Assembly (NCBI RefSeq): GCF_000759885.1
Contig: NZ_JNAH01000002.1
Location: 1-64,000, forward strand
Origin: Prochlorococcus marinus str. GP2
GTDB taxonomy: Bacteria > Cyanobacteriota > Cyanobacteriia > PCC-6307 > Cyanobiaceae
Reading direction: 5' to 3'
Length of the DNA: 64,000 nucleotides
The notes under the pieces were generated by a model. The model was given only the letters and a program-made list of their open reading frames with translations, was not told the origin of the DNA and did not search any database. Position 1 is the first letter of the stretch, and each line of letters begins with the position of its first letter. Both the position numbers and the translations under genes were made by a program. Of this stretch, positions 36,661 to 46,015 are shown piece after piece.

Positions 36661-36900
36661 CAAATAAGATTAAATCTTACTATCAAACAAGAGTATAAAG
36701 TTTTAAGTTCTTCTTTTTTAAATGAGATATTTGCTAAATAAGTTTGGATAGGGCTAATTTCTTTAATATTTACAATCTGTCCGAATGGTATAAATTTCCC
36801 ACGATATACATCATAGATATTTCACACATTCATATTATGTCTAAAACAGCTTATTAAGCATATAAAATAATTTTGTTATCGTTAATAGTCATTTTAAATC

Positions 36901-37572
36901 TTGAAATTAATTAAAACACCATGGGGTTCTTTTTCCCCGGAAGTAGATTTATTTCCTATTTATTACTTAATTTTTATTTATGGATTTATTTACATTCTTC
37001 CTTTTGGAGGAACGATTGTTGGTAAAACTTGGTTTGATCTATTGAAATTAGAAGATGGTCCTTTGGAATGGTTACAGTTCCTTGAATACTTTTTTTCATC
37101 AATATTTGGCATTTTAATTTTTTGTAAAAGTAAAAATAAAAACTCCTTGAATTCATTCATTTGGTTGTTTCTTAGTGCTTTATGCTTTTTTATTGCTGCA
37201 GAAGAAATAAGTTGGGGTGAGAGAATTACAGGCTTTTCATTAGATTCACTAACGGCAATAAGTATTCAAGGCGAAACTAATCTGCATAATCTTCCTTTTT
37301 TTCATAATTTATTTCTTGATCCTATATTGATAATCATTTGCATTTTTTTTGGATGGATTGGATGGAGAAAATTCTCATATCTTACTTCAATACCAAGCAA
37401 AAAACTAAGTTTATATTTCTTGATAACTGCTTTGTATATTTTTTATTATGAAATATCTTGGGCTTCAACTATTGAGCATATAAGAAATGATTTAGAAATT
37501 TATGAGTTTTTACTTTCTACTGGAATCTTTATGCATTTTAGGAATAATCTGAAATTATCTAAAATAAAATGA
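36901..37572 (+). CDS. Polytopic membrane protein, function unknown
   Basis: A 223-residue protein with about five to six hydrophobic spans (near 20-40, 60-80, 90-107, 138-157, 168-187). Conserved-looking polar motifs lie at the membrane boundary: EDGPLEWLQFLEY, AAEEISWGERITGF and TNLHNLPFFHN. The EEISWGER block looks like a functional site in an otherwise greasy protein, and I recall similar unnamed proteins in other bacteria. The start is TTG at 36901. It stands alone between pyrC and the tRNA. I do not assign a function. Confidence 0.7.
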   Translation: MKLIKTPWGSFSPEVDLFPIYYLIFIYGFIYILPFGGTIVGKTWFDLLKLEDGPLEWLQFLEYFFSSIFGILIFCKSKNKNSLNSFIWLFLSALCFFIAAEEISWGERITGFSLDSLTAISIQGETNLHNLPFFHNLFLDPILIIICIFFGWIGWRKFSYLTSIPSKKLSLYFLITALYIFYYEISWASTIEHIRNDLEIYEFLLSTGIFMHFRNNLKLSKIK

Positions 37573-37699
37573 AATATACCCAGCATATTAAATAGTGGAC
37601 ATCATGCTTAACAATTCATATCAGATAAGTGTAAATTTTTCAATTTTTCTTGGTTAATTGAGGTGCTTTCAGCTACGATAAATATGCGCAAATTCCTCT

Positions 37700-37785
37700 G
37701 GGAGTGTGGCGGAATTGGTAGACGCGCCGGACTTAAAATCCGTCGAGCGCTTTAGCTCGTGGGGGTTCAAGTCCCCCCACTCCCA
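37700..37785 (+). tRNA. trnL-UAA: tRNA-Leu (anticodon UAA), uninterrupted
   Basis: An 86-base class II tRNA. The acceptor GGGAGTG pairs with CACTCCC, the D arm is GGCGGAATTGGTAGACGC, the anticodon loop CTTAAAA gives UAA, a long variable arm TCGAGCGCTTTAGCTCG follows, and the T arm is GGGGGTTCAAGTCCCCC. No CCA is encoded, and the discriminator is A. There is no group I intron in the anticodon loop, unlike many other cyanobacteria. A T-rich tract follows the gene. Confidence 0.97.
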
Positions 37786-37863
37786 CTTTTAAAGTATTTA
37801 TTTTTAGTTCTTACGATGACTTTTAATTATTGTTATGTTTTAACTAGGAATCTATAAATCAAA

Positions 37864-38097
37864 ATGGAAAATATTTTAAATAATTCATTCTTTACCTTAA
37901 TTGCCTATGTTGGGGTTATTTCTTTATATTTATTAGTTGTTCCGTTATTACTATTTTACTGGATGAATAATAGATGGAATGATATGGGTAAATTTGAGAG
38001 ATTAGGAATTTACGGACTAGTATTTCTTTTTTTTCCAGGTTTAATTTTATTTTCCCCATTTTTAAATCTTAGATTAAAAGGAAGTAATAAAGGGTAA
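37864..38097 (+). CDS. ndhL: NAD(P)H-quinone oxidoreductase subunit L
   Basis: Small NDH-1 membrane subunit (77 aa) specific to cyanobacteria and plastids, involved in cyclic electron flow, respiration and CO2 uptake. It shows two spans (about 10-32 and 48-66) around the [20 protein letters not shown] loop that marks NdhL. It is followed 4 bases later by the DUF3007 gene and then trpA, a gene order I recall as conserved in cyanobacteria. Confidence 0.93.
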   Translation: MENILNNSFFTLIAYVGVISLYLLVVPLLLFYWMNNRWNDMGKFERLGIYGLVFLFFPGLILFSPFLNLRLKGSNKG

Positions 38098-38101
38098 ATA
38101 G

Positions 38102-38422
38102 TTGACTAAAGGTAAAGTTGTTCAAATAGGAATTTTTGTATCATTATTAGGATTAGTAAGTTACAAATTAGCACCTAAAATTGGCATCGATAATTTTGCA
38201 GCTAGTACTATTTCCAATTGCATCTTAATTCTGATTGTTATTTTTTGGGTTTCATCCTACGTTTATAGAGTTTTAAATGGAAAAATGACTTTTATGGAAC
38301 AAAGGAAACGTTATAGAAAAAAATATGAAAAAGTTGTTAATGATAAACTAGAAGCTCAGTTCAATGAATTGTCAAAAGAAGAGCAAGAAAAACTAATGGA
38401 AGATTTAGAAAAAAATCCATAA
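38102..38422 (+). CDS. DUF3007-family membrane protein
   Basis: A 106-residue protein with two hydrophobic spans (about 8-24 and 35-56) and a basic/acidic coiled tail containing MEQRKRYRKKYEKVVNDKLEAQF. It matches the cyanobacteria/plastid DUF3007 family, as I recall it. The start is TTG at 38102, four bases after ndhL. The constant link to ndhL suggests an accessory NDH-1 role, but that is unproven. Confidence 0.8.
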   Translation: MTKGKVVQIGIFVSLLGLVSYKLAPKIGIDNFAASTISNCILILIVIFWVSSYVYRVLNGKMTFMEQRKRYRKKYEKVVNDKLEAQFNELSKEEQEKLMEDLEKNP

Positions 38423-38449
38423 ATCTTCACAGGATAAAATCAAAAATTA

Positions 38450-39292
38450 ATGAAAGAAAACAAAATGCAAATGTTCAAAAATGAATCTTCATCAAAGGTA
38501 GATGAGAAGTTTAATGAGTTAAAAAATAATAAAAAATTAGCTTTAATGCCTTTCATAATGGCTGGAGACCCCAATATTGAAAAAACATCCGAGATATTAT
38601 TAGCGTTGCAAGAAAATGGCGCTGACCTTATTGAATTGGGAATCCCATATAGTGATCCTCTCGCAGACGGACCTACTATTCAACTATCTGCATATCGGGC
38701 ACTAAATTCAGGGACTACACCAATAAAAGTAATTGCTCTTTTAGAGTCTTTAAAAGGTAAATTAAATATTCCCATCGTACTTTTTACTTACTTAAATCCT
38801 CTGTTATGTTTTGGCTTTGAGAAATTTTGTGAGATAGCCTCCAATGCTGGAGTTTCTGGACTTATAATTCCTGATCTACCTTTAGAGGAAGCTTATAAAT
38901 TTTCTGAAATAGTTAGTACCCATTCAATGGACTTGATTCTACTGGTAGCTCCAACAACTCCTTTTGAAAGAATGAAAAAAATTTCTAATCATACGAAAGG
39001 TTTTATTTATTTAGTTAGCGTTACTGGTGTTACTGGCGAGAGAAACAAAATGGAAAATAGAGTAGAAAATCTTATTACTAAATTAAAAAAAATAAATTCT
39101 AATCCTATTGCTGTTGGTTTTGGAATATCCACACCTGATCATGTTAATAAAGTCCGAGAATGGGGAGCTGATGGAGTAATTATTGGCAGTGCATTTGTAA
39201 AACGAATTTCTAATTCAAGTGCAAAAGATGTAGTTAATCATGTTGGTAACTTTTGTAAAGATATGCGTTTAGCTGCTGATCAAAAAAGTTAA
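38450..39292 (+). CDS. trpA: Tryptophan synthase alpha chain
   Basis: Cleaves indole-3-glycerol phosphate to indole, which passes to TrpB. The TIM-barrel protein (280 aa) has ALMPFIMAGDPN, the catalytic glutamate in LIELGIPYSDPLADGP, a second catalytic Asp in LIIPDLPLEE, and VSVTGVTGER and VGFGISTPDHV phosphate-site motifs. The first ~25 residues are extra and polar, and ATGs at 38465 or 38471 are possible alternative starts. It is 27 bases after DUF3007 and convergent with cyAbrB. Confidence 0.96.
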   Translation: MKENKMQMFKNESSSKVDEKFNELKNNKKLALMPFIMAGDPNIEKTSEILLALQENGADLIELGIPYSDPLADGPTIQLSAYRALNSGTTPIKVIALLESLKGKLNIPIVLFTYLNPLLCFGFEKFCEIASNAGVSGLIIPDLPLEEAYKFSEIVSTHSMDLILLVAPTTPFERMKKISNHTKGFIYLVSVTGVTGERNKMENRVENLITKLKKINSNPIAVGFGISTPDHVNKVREWGADGVIIGSAFVKRISNSSAKDVVNHVGNFCKDMRLAADQKS

Positions 39293-39357
39293 AAAACAAG
39301 ATAAATTAAAAAATTTACTAAGTAGGTAACTATAAATTAATAATCAAATTTATTTAT

Positions 39358-39720
39358 TTACTTTTGAGATTCTGCAGTGGGTAATAATCTTATTTGTTTT
39401 CTTCCAAGCTTAATTTCGAATTCGTCACCTACTTTCAGATCTAGAAGTGCTGTATATGCTTTCCCAATTAAAAGGTTCCCATTTCCTTGTACTTTAGCTA
39501 TGTAACTTAGTTTTCTTCCGCCTTTGCCAATACCTGCGACTCCAGAATCACCTAGATTGATTCCTTTTGCTTCTAGAAGTGCTTCATAAAATGCGGTGAA
39601 GTTTAGGCGTTCAGCCCCATTTTTCTTAGTGGAAACATATCCACAAGCGCGAACAAGGTCAGACTTACTAACGTCCACAAGTTCTTTAACTTTTGAAAGA
39701 AGTTCGCTACCAGTGAGCAT
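39358..39720 (-). CDS. cyAbrB-type transcriptional regulator
   Basis: A 120-residue protein of the cyanobacterial AbrB family: GSELLSKVKELVDVSKSDLVRACGYVSTK, NFTAFYEALLEAKGINLG and a C-terminal swapped-hairpin DNA-binding region with NLLIGKAYTALLDLKVGDEFEIKLG. These regulators control nitrogen, carbon and cell-cycle genes in other cyanobacteria. Targets here are not visible. It stands alone between trpA and a divergent YciI-type gene. Confidence 0.92.
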   Translation of the reverse strand: MLTGSELLSKVKELVDVSKSDLVRACGYVSTKKNGAERLNFTAFYEALLEAKGINLGDSGVAGIGKGGRKLSYIAKVQGNGNLLIGKAYTALLDLKVGDEFEIKLGRKQIRLLPTAESQK

Positions 39721-39814
39721 AATTATGTGATAGTTCTTTTTAAATAAGATAGCAATTTGTATGTAATATATGCAATTATTTATTATGTATTTACTCTATT
39801 AGTTATCTTTTAAA

Positions 39815-40084
39815 ATGGAAAAGTTTGTAGTTTTTGGAAAGTATTGCGATGAAGCAATAGTTAAAAGGGAACCATTTAGAGAAAAACATCTAAATAGACT
39901 TAAAAACTTAAAAGATCAGAATATTTTAGTTACTTTAGGACCAACAAAATGTACTAAATATTTGTTTGGAATTTTTAATGTTAATAATGAAAAACAATTA
40001 AGAGATCTTATTGAGGAAGATATATATTGGAAAAAAGGTATATGGACTAATTATGATATATATCCCTGGATTCAGGCTTTTTAA
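39815..40084 (+). CDS. YciI-family small protein
   Basis: An 89-residue alpha+beta barrel protein of the YCII-related family: MEKFVVFGKYCDEAIVKREPF, then REKHLNRLKNLKDQNILVTLGPT with the conserved His, and EDIYWKKGIWTNYDIYPW with the conserved Asp. The function in cyanobacteria is unknown; some relatives are dehalogenase- or hydrolase-like. A 220-base, almost all-AT gap follows and holds only a weak hairpin (CTTTCT/AGAAAG at 40246-40263). Confidence 0.85.
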   Translation: MEKFVVFGKYCDEAIVKREPFREKHLNRLKNLKDQNILVTLGPTKCTKYLFGIFNVNNEKQLRDLIEEDIYWKKGIWTNYDIYPWIQAF

Positions 40085-40304
40085 AGATGATTTAAAAATA
40101 TATATAAATAGCTCTAACTTATCAATTAAAATAAATTTGTTTAAAATAAAATTTAAAAAAAGTTTTTAAATTTTTAATATAAATTTTTACTTTATGGAAT
40201 TTTTGCGATACATGTTTAATTTAAAATTAACAAATTTTGTTTGAGCTTTCTTTGTTTAGAAAGAAGATGATTCCTAGTTCAAATATATTTTTCATAAATA
40301 ATAT

Positions 40305-40625
40305 TTATCCATTAATGTCTTGATTTATTTGGTTTACCAAAGAGTCTATATCTAATTGATTATACGGTGGTGTTTGCTTTATCTCTTGAGAGTTATCTTT
40401 TAAATTGTTTACCCACTTTTGTTCAATCTTTATAAGATTTTTTGCGATATTGAACATACCACCTTTTTTATATAATTCTTTTATTTTTAGAATAATCTCG
40501 GAGGTTCTACTAGATTTAATATTTAATTCATATGCCAAGTCTTTTTGATTAAATCCATGAGATTTTAACCAATCCTTGATGAAGGAGATTAATTCTTTTT
40601 CTTCTTGCTGAGATAATTTACTCAT
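40305..40625 (-). CDS. Small helix-turn-helix protein
   Basis: A 106-residue protein with a likely helix-turn-helix at about 20-52: LKSHGFNQKDLAYELNIKSS followed by RTSEIILKIKELYKKGG. The layout resembles the Cro/XRE family, though shortened. The C-terminal part is polar and ends IDSLVNQINQDING. Its ATG abuts the stop of the YkvA-like gene (TGA then ATG with no gap), so the two should be translated together. Regulatory function is inference. Confidence 0.72.
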   Translation of the reverse strand: MSKLSQQEEKELISFIKDWLKSHGFNQKDLAYELNIKSSRTSEIILKIKELYKKGGMFNIAKNLIKIEQKWVNNLKDNSQEIKQTPPYNQLDIDSLVNQINQDING

Positions 40626-40994
40626 TCAATAAAAAGGAAATAACTTATTAAGCTTTTTTTCTGCTCTTGCTCTTATTGAAGGAGTCATATATTTGCTCCA
40701 TATGCTAAGTACTGCTGTGAGCGCTACAAAATCATCACTAAAACCAACAAGTGGCATAAAGTCTGGGAAAAGGTCAAATGGCATAATTAAATAAGCTAGC
40801 GCAGCCATCAACGAAACCCTTACTTGTGCTGGAGTGAAAGGGTCAACTGCCATTTCTAAAACTTCTAAGGCAGGCTTGGCAATTGTTTTTCCTGCTTTAA
40901 TAAGAATTTTGATGATGATATTCTCATCAAATGTTGAACTTTCTAATACTTCAGCATCATAAATTTTTTCTTGGCCTTTGTAATTTTCTTTCAT
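40626..40994 (-). CDS. YkvA/DUF1232-family membrane protein
   Basis: A 122-residue protein with the DUF1232 signature AALAYLIMPFDLFPDFMPLVGFSDDFVALTAV (about 64-95), a conserved amphipathic membrane-associated hairpin of unknown function. The N-terminus is polar and the end basic. It is immediately followed by the small HTH gene with zero spacing. In other bacteria the family occurs near stress and membrane genes, but I cannot assign a role here. Confidence 0.9.
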   Translation of the reverse strand: MKENYKGQEKIYDAEVLESSTFDENIIIKILIKAGKTIAKPALEVLEMAVDPFTPAQVRVSLMAALAYLIMPFDLFPDFMPLVGFSDDFVALTAVLSIWSKYMTPSIRARAEKKLNKLFPFY

Positions 40995-41034
40995 CCTTAC
41001 ATAATAAAATTTTAAGAATTTTTACTAGTAATTT

Positions 41035-41958
41035 TTAGCTTATACTATCAACTAATCCATTCTGTATTCCGGCCTTTCTTAGTTTTCTTAAGGCACGCTG
41101 AACGACTTGTCGGCAATATTCTCTACTGCAACTCATATGTCTAGCCACCTCAGCTAAGGTTCTCCACTCATTTGAACCGTCCAAACCAAATCTTAGGCTA
41201 ACTATCTTTCTTTCTTTTTCAGTTAAATTTGCTTTGTCCAATAACTTCCAAGCAGATGCGGTCCTTTCGGCTAATTCCGCTAACTCCATTGGAGGAGTTT
41301 GATCGCTTGGAAGAATATCAACCAATTCAGAGGGATCTGACTTTGATTTAACAGTACCTTGAAGACTTACAGTAATACTTCTTAATTCACAAGATAAGAG
41401 TTCATCAATTTCCTCTTTAGTTATTTTCATTTCTTCAGCCAGATCCTCGCTTTTAGGTGGAATGCCCTTAAGTTGCATAAGCTTTGATTTTGCTGATCTT
41501 AATTTGGTAAGTTTTTCATTGATATTTACAGGTATCCTAATAGTTCTACTTTGAGTGGATAAAGCTCTATTTAAGCCTTGTCTGATCCACCAATAAGCAT
41601 AAGTAGAAAATCTGTGTCCTCTTGAGGGATCATATTTCTCAACCGCCCTTGTAAGGCCTAATGTTCCCTCTTGAATTAAGTCAAGCAATTCAAGTCCTTT
41701 TCCTTGGTATCTCTTGGCAAGATTAACTACTAATCTTAGATTGGCCGTTATCATTTCATTTTTAGCTTTTTCCCCTATTTTTATCTTTTTTCTTTCAGCT
41801 TCTGAATATTCACAAGCAGGGCCTTTACCACCTGCCTCTTGACATCTATTAACAAGCAAAACCATTTCTTGGACTTTTCTGCCCATAGTGAGTTCTCTTT
41901 CAGGAGTCAATAGTTGATGACGACCTATTTCACCAAGAAAATCGCTTAATGAACTCAC
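41035..41958 (-). CDS. Group 2 RNA polymerase sigma factor (RpoD-like)
   Basis: A sigma-70 protein (307 aa) lacking region 1.1. Region 1.2 is DFLGEIGRHQLLTPERE, region 2 has ANLRLVVNLAKRYQGKGLELLDLIQEGTLGL and FSTYAYWWIRQGLNRAL, and region 4 ends TLAEVARHMSCSREYCRQVVQRALRKLRKAG. A short insertion with two cysteines, CQEAGGKGPACEYSEAE, lies between regions 1.2 and 2 and is typical of marine cyanobacterial members. It probably directs stress, light or diel expression; which group 2 member it is cannot be told. An AT-only tandem repeat lies upstream. Confidence 0.93.
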   Translation of the reverse strand: MSSLSDFLGEIGRHQLLTPERELTMGRKVQEMVLLVNRCQEAGGKGPACEYSEAERKKIKIGEKAKNEMITANLRLVVNLAKRYQGKGLELLDLIQEGTLGLTRAVEKYDPSRGHRFSTYAYWWIRQGLNRALSTQSRTIRIPVNINEKLTKLRSAKSKLMQLKGIPPKSEDLAEEMKITKEEIDELLSCELRSITVSLQGTVKSKSDPSELVDILPSDQTPPMELAELAERTASAWKLLDKANLTEKERKIVSLRFGLDGSNEWRTLAEVARHMSCSREYCRQVVQRALRKLRKAGIQNGLVDSIS

Positions 41959-42017
41959 GATTTACCTCATCATTGATATATTCAACTTATAGTTAATTCA
42001 GTAATAAGCCATACATG

Positions 42018-42064
42018 TAATAATTAATTAATAATTAATTAATAATTATTGATTAATTAATTAA
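42018..42064. repeat. AT-only tandem repeat upstream of the sigma gene
   Basis: A near-perfect run of the 11-base unit TAATTAATTAA (two full copies from 42021, then diverged copies) within the 164-base gap before the sigma-factor start. It contains many TTAATTAA palindromes. Confidence 0.7.
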
Positions 42065-42122
42065 CATTTTTTTCAAATTTTTTGGTTAAAAAAATTTTTT
42101 ATAAATTCTAAATTTTAATTAT

Positions 42123-42785
42123 TTAATTTTTTCTTCTTGATTCAAGAACATTAAGTACATCTCTCCACTCAACCCCCTTATGCTTTAGAGCTACTTGCAG
42201 ATGATATATTAAATCAGCAGCCTCATTTGAGATTGAATTTTTATCATTATCTTTGCAAGCCATTATAAATTCTGCGGATTCTTCTCCTATTTTTTTCAAA
42301 ATAGTATTACTGCCTTTTGTTAATAAATGATTTGTGTAACTTTTTTCTGTTGGATTTATTGATCTTTCATGAATTGTATTAAATAATTCAGAGCAAATAT
42401 TTGAGAAAGGAGTTGTTTTTTTCTCTTTTTTATCATTTTGATTAATTTGGATTTCATTGAAAAAACAACTTTTTTCCCCTGTGTGACATGCTCCTGAACC
42501 ATTTTGTTCAATCAAAAGGATTAGTGCATCATTATCACAGTCGAATCTTATCTCCTTAAGTATTTGAGTACTTCCACTTGTAGCGCCTTTTCTCCAAATT
42601 TCAGATCTTGATCTACTCCAGTAATGAACGTTTTTGGTTTCAAGTGTCATTGCCAAAGATTCTTTGTTCATCCAAGCAAGCATAAGAATTGATCCGTCAA
42701 GCCAATCTTGTGCTATTGCAGGGATTAATCCATTATTATCAAAGCGTAGGTCCTCTATCGAAAAATTAGTTGAATAAATCATCAT
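42123..42785 (-). CDS. hisIE: Bifunctional phosphoribosyl-AMP cyclohydrolase / phosphoribosyl-ATP pyrophosphatase
   Basis: Fusion of HisI and HisE, steps 2 and 3 of histidine synthesis (220 aa). The HisI domain (about 8-118) has MLAWMNKESLAMTL, YWSRSRSEIWRKGATSG and metal ligands in DCDNDALILLIEQNGSGACHTG. The HisE domain (about 128-218) has NHLLTKGSNTILKKIGEESAEFIMA and NEAADLIYHLQVAL. Two adjacent ATGs give MM at the start. It is divergent from the PTPS-like gene 57 bases away. Confidence 0.96.
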   Translation of the reverse strand: MMIYSTNFSIEDLRFDNNGLIPAIAQDWLDGSILMLAWMNKESLAMTLETKNVHYWSRSRSEIWRKGATSGSTQILKEIRFDCDNDALILLIEQNGSGACHTGEKSCFFNEIQINQNDKKEKKTTPFSNICSELFNTIHERSINPTEKSYTNHLLTKGSNTILKKIGEESAEFIMACKDNDKNSISNEAADLIYHLQVALKHKGVEWRDVLNVLESRRKN

Positions 42786-42842
42786 GCTCGTTATGTTAAA
42801 TCCTTTTCAATGTGTTTTATTAAAAATTATCCTATCAGTTAA

Positions 42843-43316
42843 TTGATGAATATTCATTCTATAAAATTTTCATGCAGCAAAAGTTACGAGGATTTTCCCT
42901 GTTCACATAGGCAATGGCGCCATCAAGGCCACTGCAGATTTGTTCATGGATATTCCAGATCATTCACCTTTTGGTTCACTGCAAAAAAATTAGACCATAA
43001 TGGTTTTGTTGTCGATTTTTCAAGTCTAAAGCCTCTAGAAAATAGACTAAAGGAGCAGTTTGACCATACTTTTTTAATAAATAAAGATGACCCTTTGTTG
43101 AATTACTGGGAAAAATTACATGACTTAGATGCTTTAGATCTGAGAATTATGGATAATGTGGGAATGGAGTTCACTTCTGAATTAATTTGGAGATGGGCTA
43201 ATGAATACTTGCAGGATAAGGATAAGGGTAGAACATGTTGTTGGAAAACGGAATCAAAAGAAAATAAATCTAATAAAGCAAGTTTTGAGGAAATTCCTGA
43301 TTGGTTCAAATCTTAG
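42843..43316 (+). CDS. 6-pyruvoyltetrahydropterin synthase / QueD-family protein
   Basis: A 157-residue PTPS-fold protein. A zinc histidine appears in RFVHGYSRSFTF, and the FSSLKPLENRLKEQFDHTFLINKDDP segment carries the catalytic Asp-His pair. In cyanobacteria members act in pterin synthesis (PTPS) or queuosine/7-deazaguanine synthesis (QueD), both using dihydroneopterin triphosphate from FolE, and sequence alone does not separate them here. The C-terminal ~20 residues are an extra polar tail. It converges on clpB2. Confidence 0.82.
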   Translation: MMNIHSIKFSCSKSYEDFPCSHRQWRHQGHCRFVHGYSRSFTFWFTAKKLDHNGFVVDFSSLKPLENRLKEQFDHTFLINKDDPLLNYWEKLHDLDALDLRIMDNVGMEFTSELIWRWANEYLQDKDKGRTCCWKTESKENKSNKASFEEIPDWFKS

Positions 43317-43365
43317 ATTAGAGTTGTCAAATTTCAAGTTTTATAGAATTCTTTAATTTAGATCT

Positions 43366-45951
43366 TTAATCAACAATTATCTGTCCATTAGCCAGATAAA
43401 TATTAATCTCGTCTTTTTTAAGGTAATGATTATTCAATATATTGTTTGAGATTTTTGTCTCAATTTGTTTTTGAATAATTCTTTTTAACGGCCTGGCACC
43501 ATAGGCATAATCGAAACTATTTTCAACCAGTTGGTTAATAACATCATCCGTAATTTTAAATTTTAAGTTTTTTTTGTTAAGTCTTTTTTCTAGATTGTGA
43601 AGCTGGATTTTTGCAATTTCTTTTATGTCATTTAATTCTAAATTATTAAAGATAACTATTTCATCAAGTCGATTCAAAAACTCAGGCTTGAAAAATTTTT
43701 TGAGTTCATTATCTACAATTTTTTTGATTTCATTTGTATCTTCTTTTCTAACTGATAAATCATTTATTGATTGACTTCCTAAATTACTTGTGAGAACAAT
43801 GATTGAATTTTTGAAATTGATTGTACGACCTTGACCATCAGTAATGATTCCATCATCAAGAACCTGTAAAAGAATATCTACGATATCTTTGTGAGCTTTC
43901 TCTATTTCGTCTAGAAGTATTAATGAATAGGGATTTTTGCGAACAGCTTCTGTTAGTTGTCCTCCTGATTCGAAACCTAAATATCCAGGAGGCGCACCTA
44001 TAATTTTGCTAACTGAATGCTTTTCCATATATTCAGACATATCAAGTCTTGTAATTGAAGAATTTGAATCGAATATAAATTTTGCTGTTACTTTACTTAG
44101 CTCTGTTTTCCCAACACCAGTTGGACCTAAAAAAAGGAAACTGGCTAATGGTTTGTTTGGATCATTTAGCCCAGTCCTTGATCTCTTAATGGAATCTGCA
44201 ACTGCCCTAATTGCACTATCTTGACCAATAATTTTTTCTTTAAGGATCGATTCGAGGCTTAAGAGCTTATCTTTTTCTGACTGGTTTAAGTTCTGAACTG
44301 GAATAGAGGTCCATTTTGAGACAACTTCTGCAATATCATCGAAAGTTACCTCTTGCCTTAAAAGACTCGTCTCTCCTTTTTTGTGAGAATTAACTAAGAA
44401 ATCACTTTTTTCTTTCAATTTTTTTTGTAAAGAATTTAAAGTTCCAAATTCTAATTCTGCTGCTTTATTGAGGTCAAAACTCCTCTTGGCTTGTTCTATT
44501 TGTAGTTGAATCGATTCAATTTCTTCTTTTATGGTGCTAATTTCATCAATTTCATTTTTTTCTTTTTTCCATTGAGCGCCTAATTCTGCCTGTCTACTTT
44601 TAAGTGATATAAGTTCAGTATTGATTTTTTTTAATCTTTCTATAGAAAAATCATCAGTTTCTCTTTTTAGAGATAATTTTTCCATCTCAAACTGTAAAAC
44701 TTTTCGATCAATTTCATCAATTTCTTCCGGCTTGGAAGTTATGACCATATTTAATCTTGAGGCTGCTTCATCTATTAGATCTATTGCTTTGTCAGGAAGA
44801 AATCTATCGTTAATATATCTTTCGCTAAGGGTGGCAGCTGCAACCAAAGCATTATCAGAAATTCTCACACTATGATGAACTTCGTATCTTTCCCGCAGTC
44901 CTCTTAATATTGATACAGTATCATCTATTGAAGGAGAATCAATTTTTATTTTCTGAAATCTTCGTTCTAGAGCAGGATCTTTTTCTATATTTTGCTTATG
45001 TTCATTAATGGTTGTAGCACCAATACATCTAAGTTCTCCTCTTGCAAGCATTGGTTTTAATAGGTTGCTTGCATCTAAAGAACCTCCACTGGCGCCTGCA
45101 CCAACCACTGTATGAATTTCATCAATAAAAAGAATGATCTTACCGTCTGATTCCTTTACTTTCTTTAGGACATTTTTAATCCTTTCTTCAAATTCTCCAC
45201 GATATTTTGCTCCAGCGATAAGTGAACCCATATCTAATGAAATTAGTTTTCTATTTTGTAGCGCAGAAGGTACATCGCCATTAATTATTCTTTGAGCCAA
45301 CCCTTCAACGATGGCTGTTTTACCAACCCCTGGTTCTCCAATAAGAACGGGATTATTTTTTGTTCTTCTACTCAGTATTTGAATTGTTCTTCTAATTTCT
45401 TCATCCCTTCCAATAACAGGATCTAAGATCCCATCCCTTGCTGATTGGGTTAGATCAACACCATATTTATCTAATGACTCATTAGAAATATCAAATTCAT
45501 TTTTTATTGCTGGATCTGATTTCATTTTCTTTAAAGTTTCAAGAAATTCTGGAATACCTTTTTGATTTAAGATTTTAAATCCATATTTCTTATCATAAGT
45601 GAAACCGTAAACTAAGTGTTCTGTTGATATCACTAAATCATCTAAAGTATTTTTTATATCATTTGCTTTTAAAAATACTTTATGTAGAGAATCACCAATA
45701 TATAAATTATCTTGTTGATTTTTCATTTTTGCCTTCGTATTTAATGAAGAAATTATTTCTCTCTCAAGATCTTTGAAATTTACATTATTTTTTTTTAAAA
45801 TCTTTTTTGTAATATTGTCATCTTTTATAAGAGCTAATAATAAATTATCAGAGTCTACATTTTGTTGATAATTTTTATAAGCAATTTCTTTGGCAAAAAT
45901 AAAACAGTTCCAAGCAGAATTTGAGAATTCGCTTGGAACTATTTTCATCAA
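43366..45951 (-). CDS. clpB2: ClpB-type AAA+ disaggregase (second ClpB)
   Basis: An 861-residue Hsp100 chaperone. N-domain about 1-150 is strongly diverged, Asn/Lys-rich and shows only a partial repeat. AAA-1 has GEPGVGKT at 205-212, the coiled-coil middle domain (about 420-530) is of ClpB type, and AAA-2 has [12 protein letters not shown] near 600 and a C-terminal [15 protein letters not shown]. No IGF loop for ClpP is seen. Cyanobacteria often have two ClpBs; the diverged N-domain suggests the non-heat-shock copy, ClpB2. Convergent with the PTPS gene. Confidence 0.92.
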   Translation of the reverse strand: MMKIVPSEFSNSAWNCFIFAKEIAYKNYQQNVDSDNLLLALIKDDNITKKILKKNNVNFKDLEREIISSLNTKAKMKNQQDNLYIGDSLHKVFLKANDIKNTLDDLVISTEHLVYGFTYDKKYGFKILNQKGIPEFLETLKKMKSDPAIKNEFDISNESLDKYGVDLTQSARDGILDPVIGRDEEIRRTIQILSRRTKNNPVLIGEPGVGKTAIVEGLAQRIINGDVPSALQNRKLISLDMGSLIAGAKYRGEFEERIKNVLKKVKESDGKIILFIDEIHTVVGAGASGGSLDASNLLKPMLARGELRCIGATTINEHKQNIEKDPALERRFQKIKIDSPSIDDTVSILRGLRERYEVHHSVRISDNALVAAATLSERYINDRFLPDKAIDLIDEAASRLNMVITSKPEEIDEIDRKVLQFEMEKLSLKRETDDFSIERLKKINTELISLKSRQAELGAQWKKEKNEIDEISTIKEEIESIQLQIEQAKRSFDLNKAAELEFGTLNSLQKKLKEKSDFLVNSHKKGETSLLRQEVTFDDIAEVVSKWTSIPVQNLNQSEKDKLLSLESILKEKIIGQDSAIRAVADSIKRSRTGLNDPNKPLASFLFLGPTGVGKTELSKVTAKFIFDSNSSITRLDMSEYMEKHSVSKIIGAPPGYLGFESGGQLTEAVRKNPYSLILLDEIEKAHKDIVDILLQVLDDGIITDGQGRTINFKNSIIVLTSNLGSQSINDLSVRKEDTNEIKKIVDNELKKFFKPEFLNRLDEIVIFNNLELNDIKEIAKIQLHNLEKRLNKKNLKFKITDDVINQLVENSFDYAYGARPLKRIIQKQIETKISNNILNNHYLKKDEINIYLANGQIIVD

Positions 45952-46015
45952 TTAAAATTAGGGTTTGACAGTAGTAAATATTAAGTCAAAAAGGGTGATT
46001 AACTATTTAGAAGAA

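Noticed and set aside
36665-36679. 7+7-base inverted repeat after pyrC as a terminator
   Set aside because: Only AT pairs apart from one G-C per arm, a one-base centre and no T-run.
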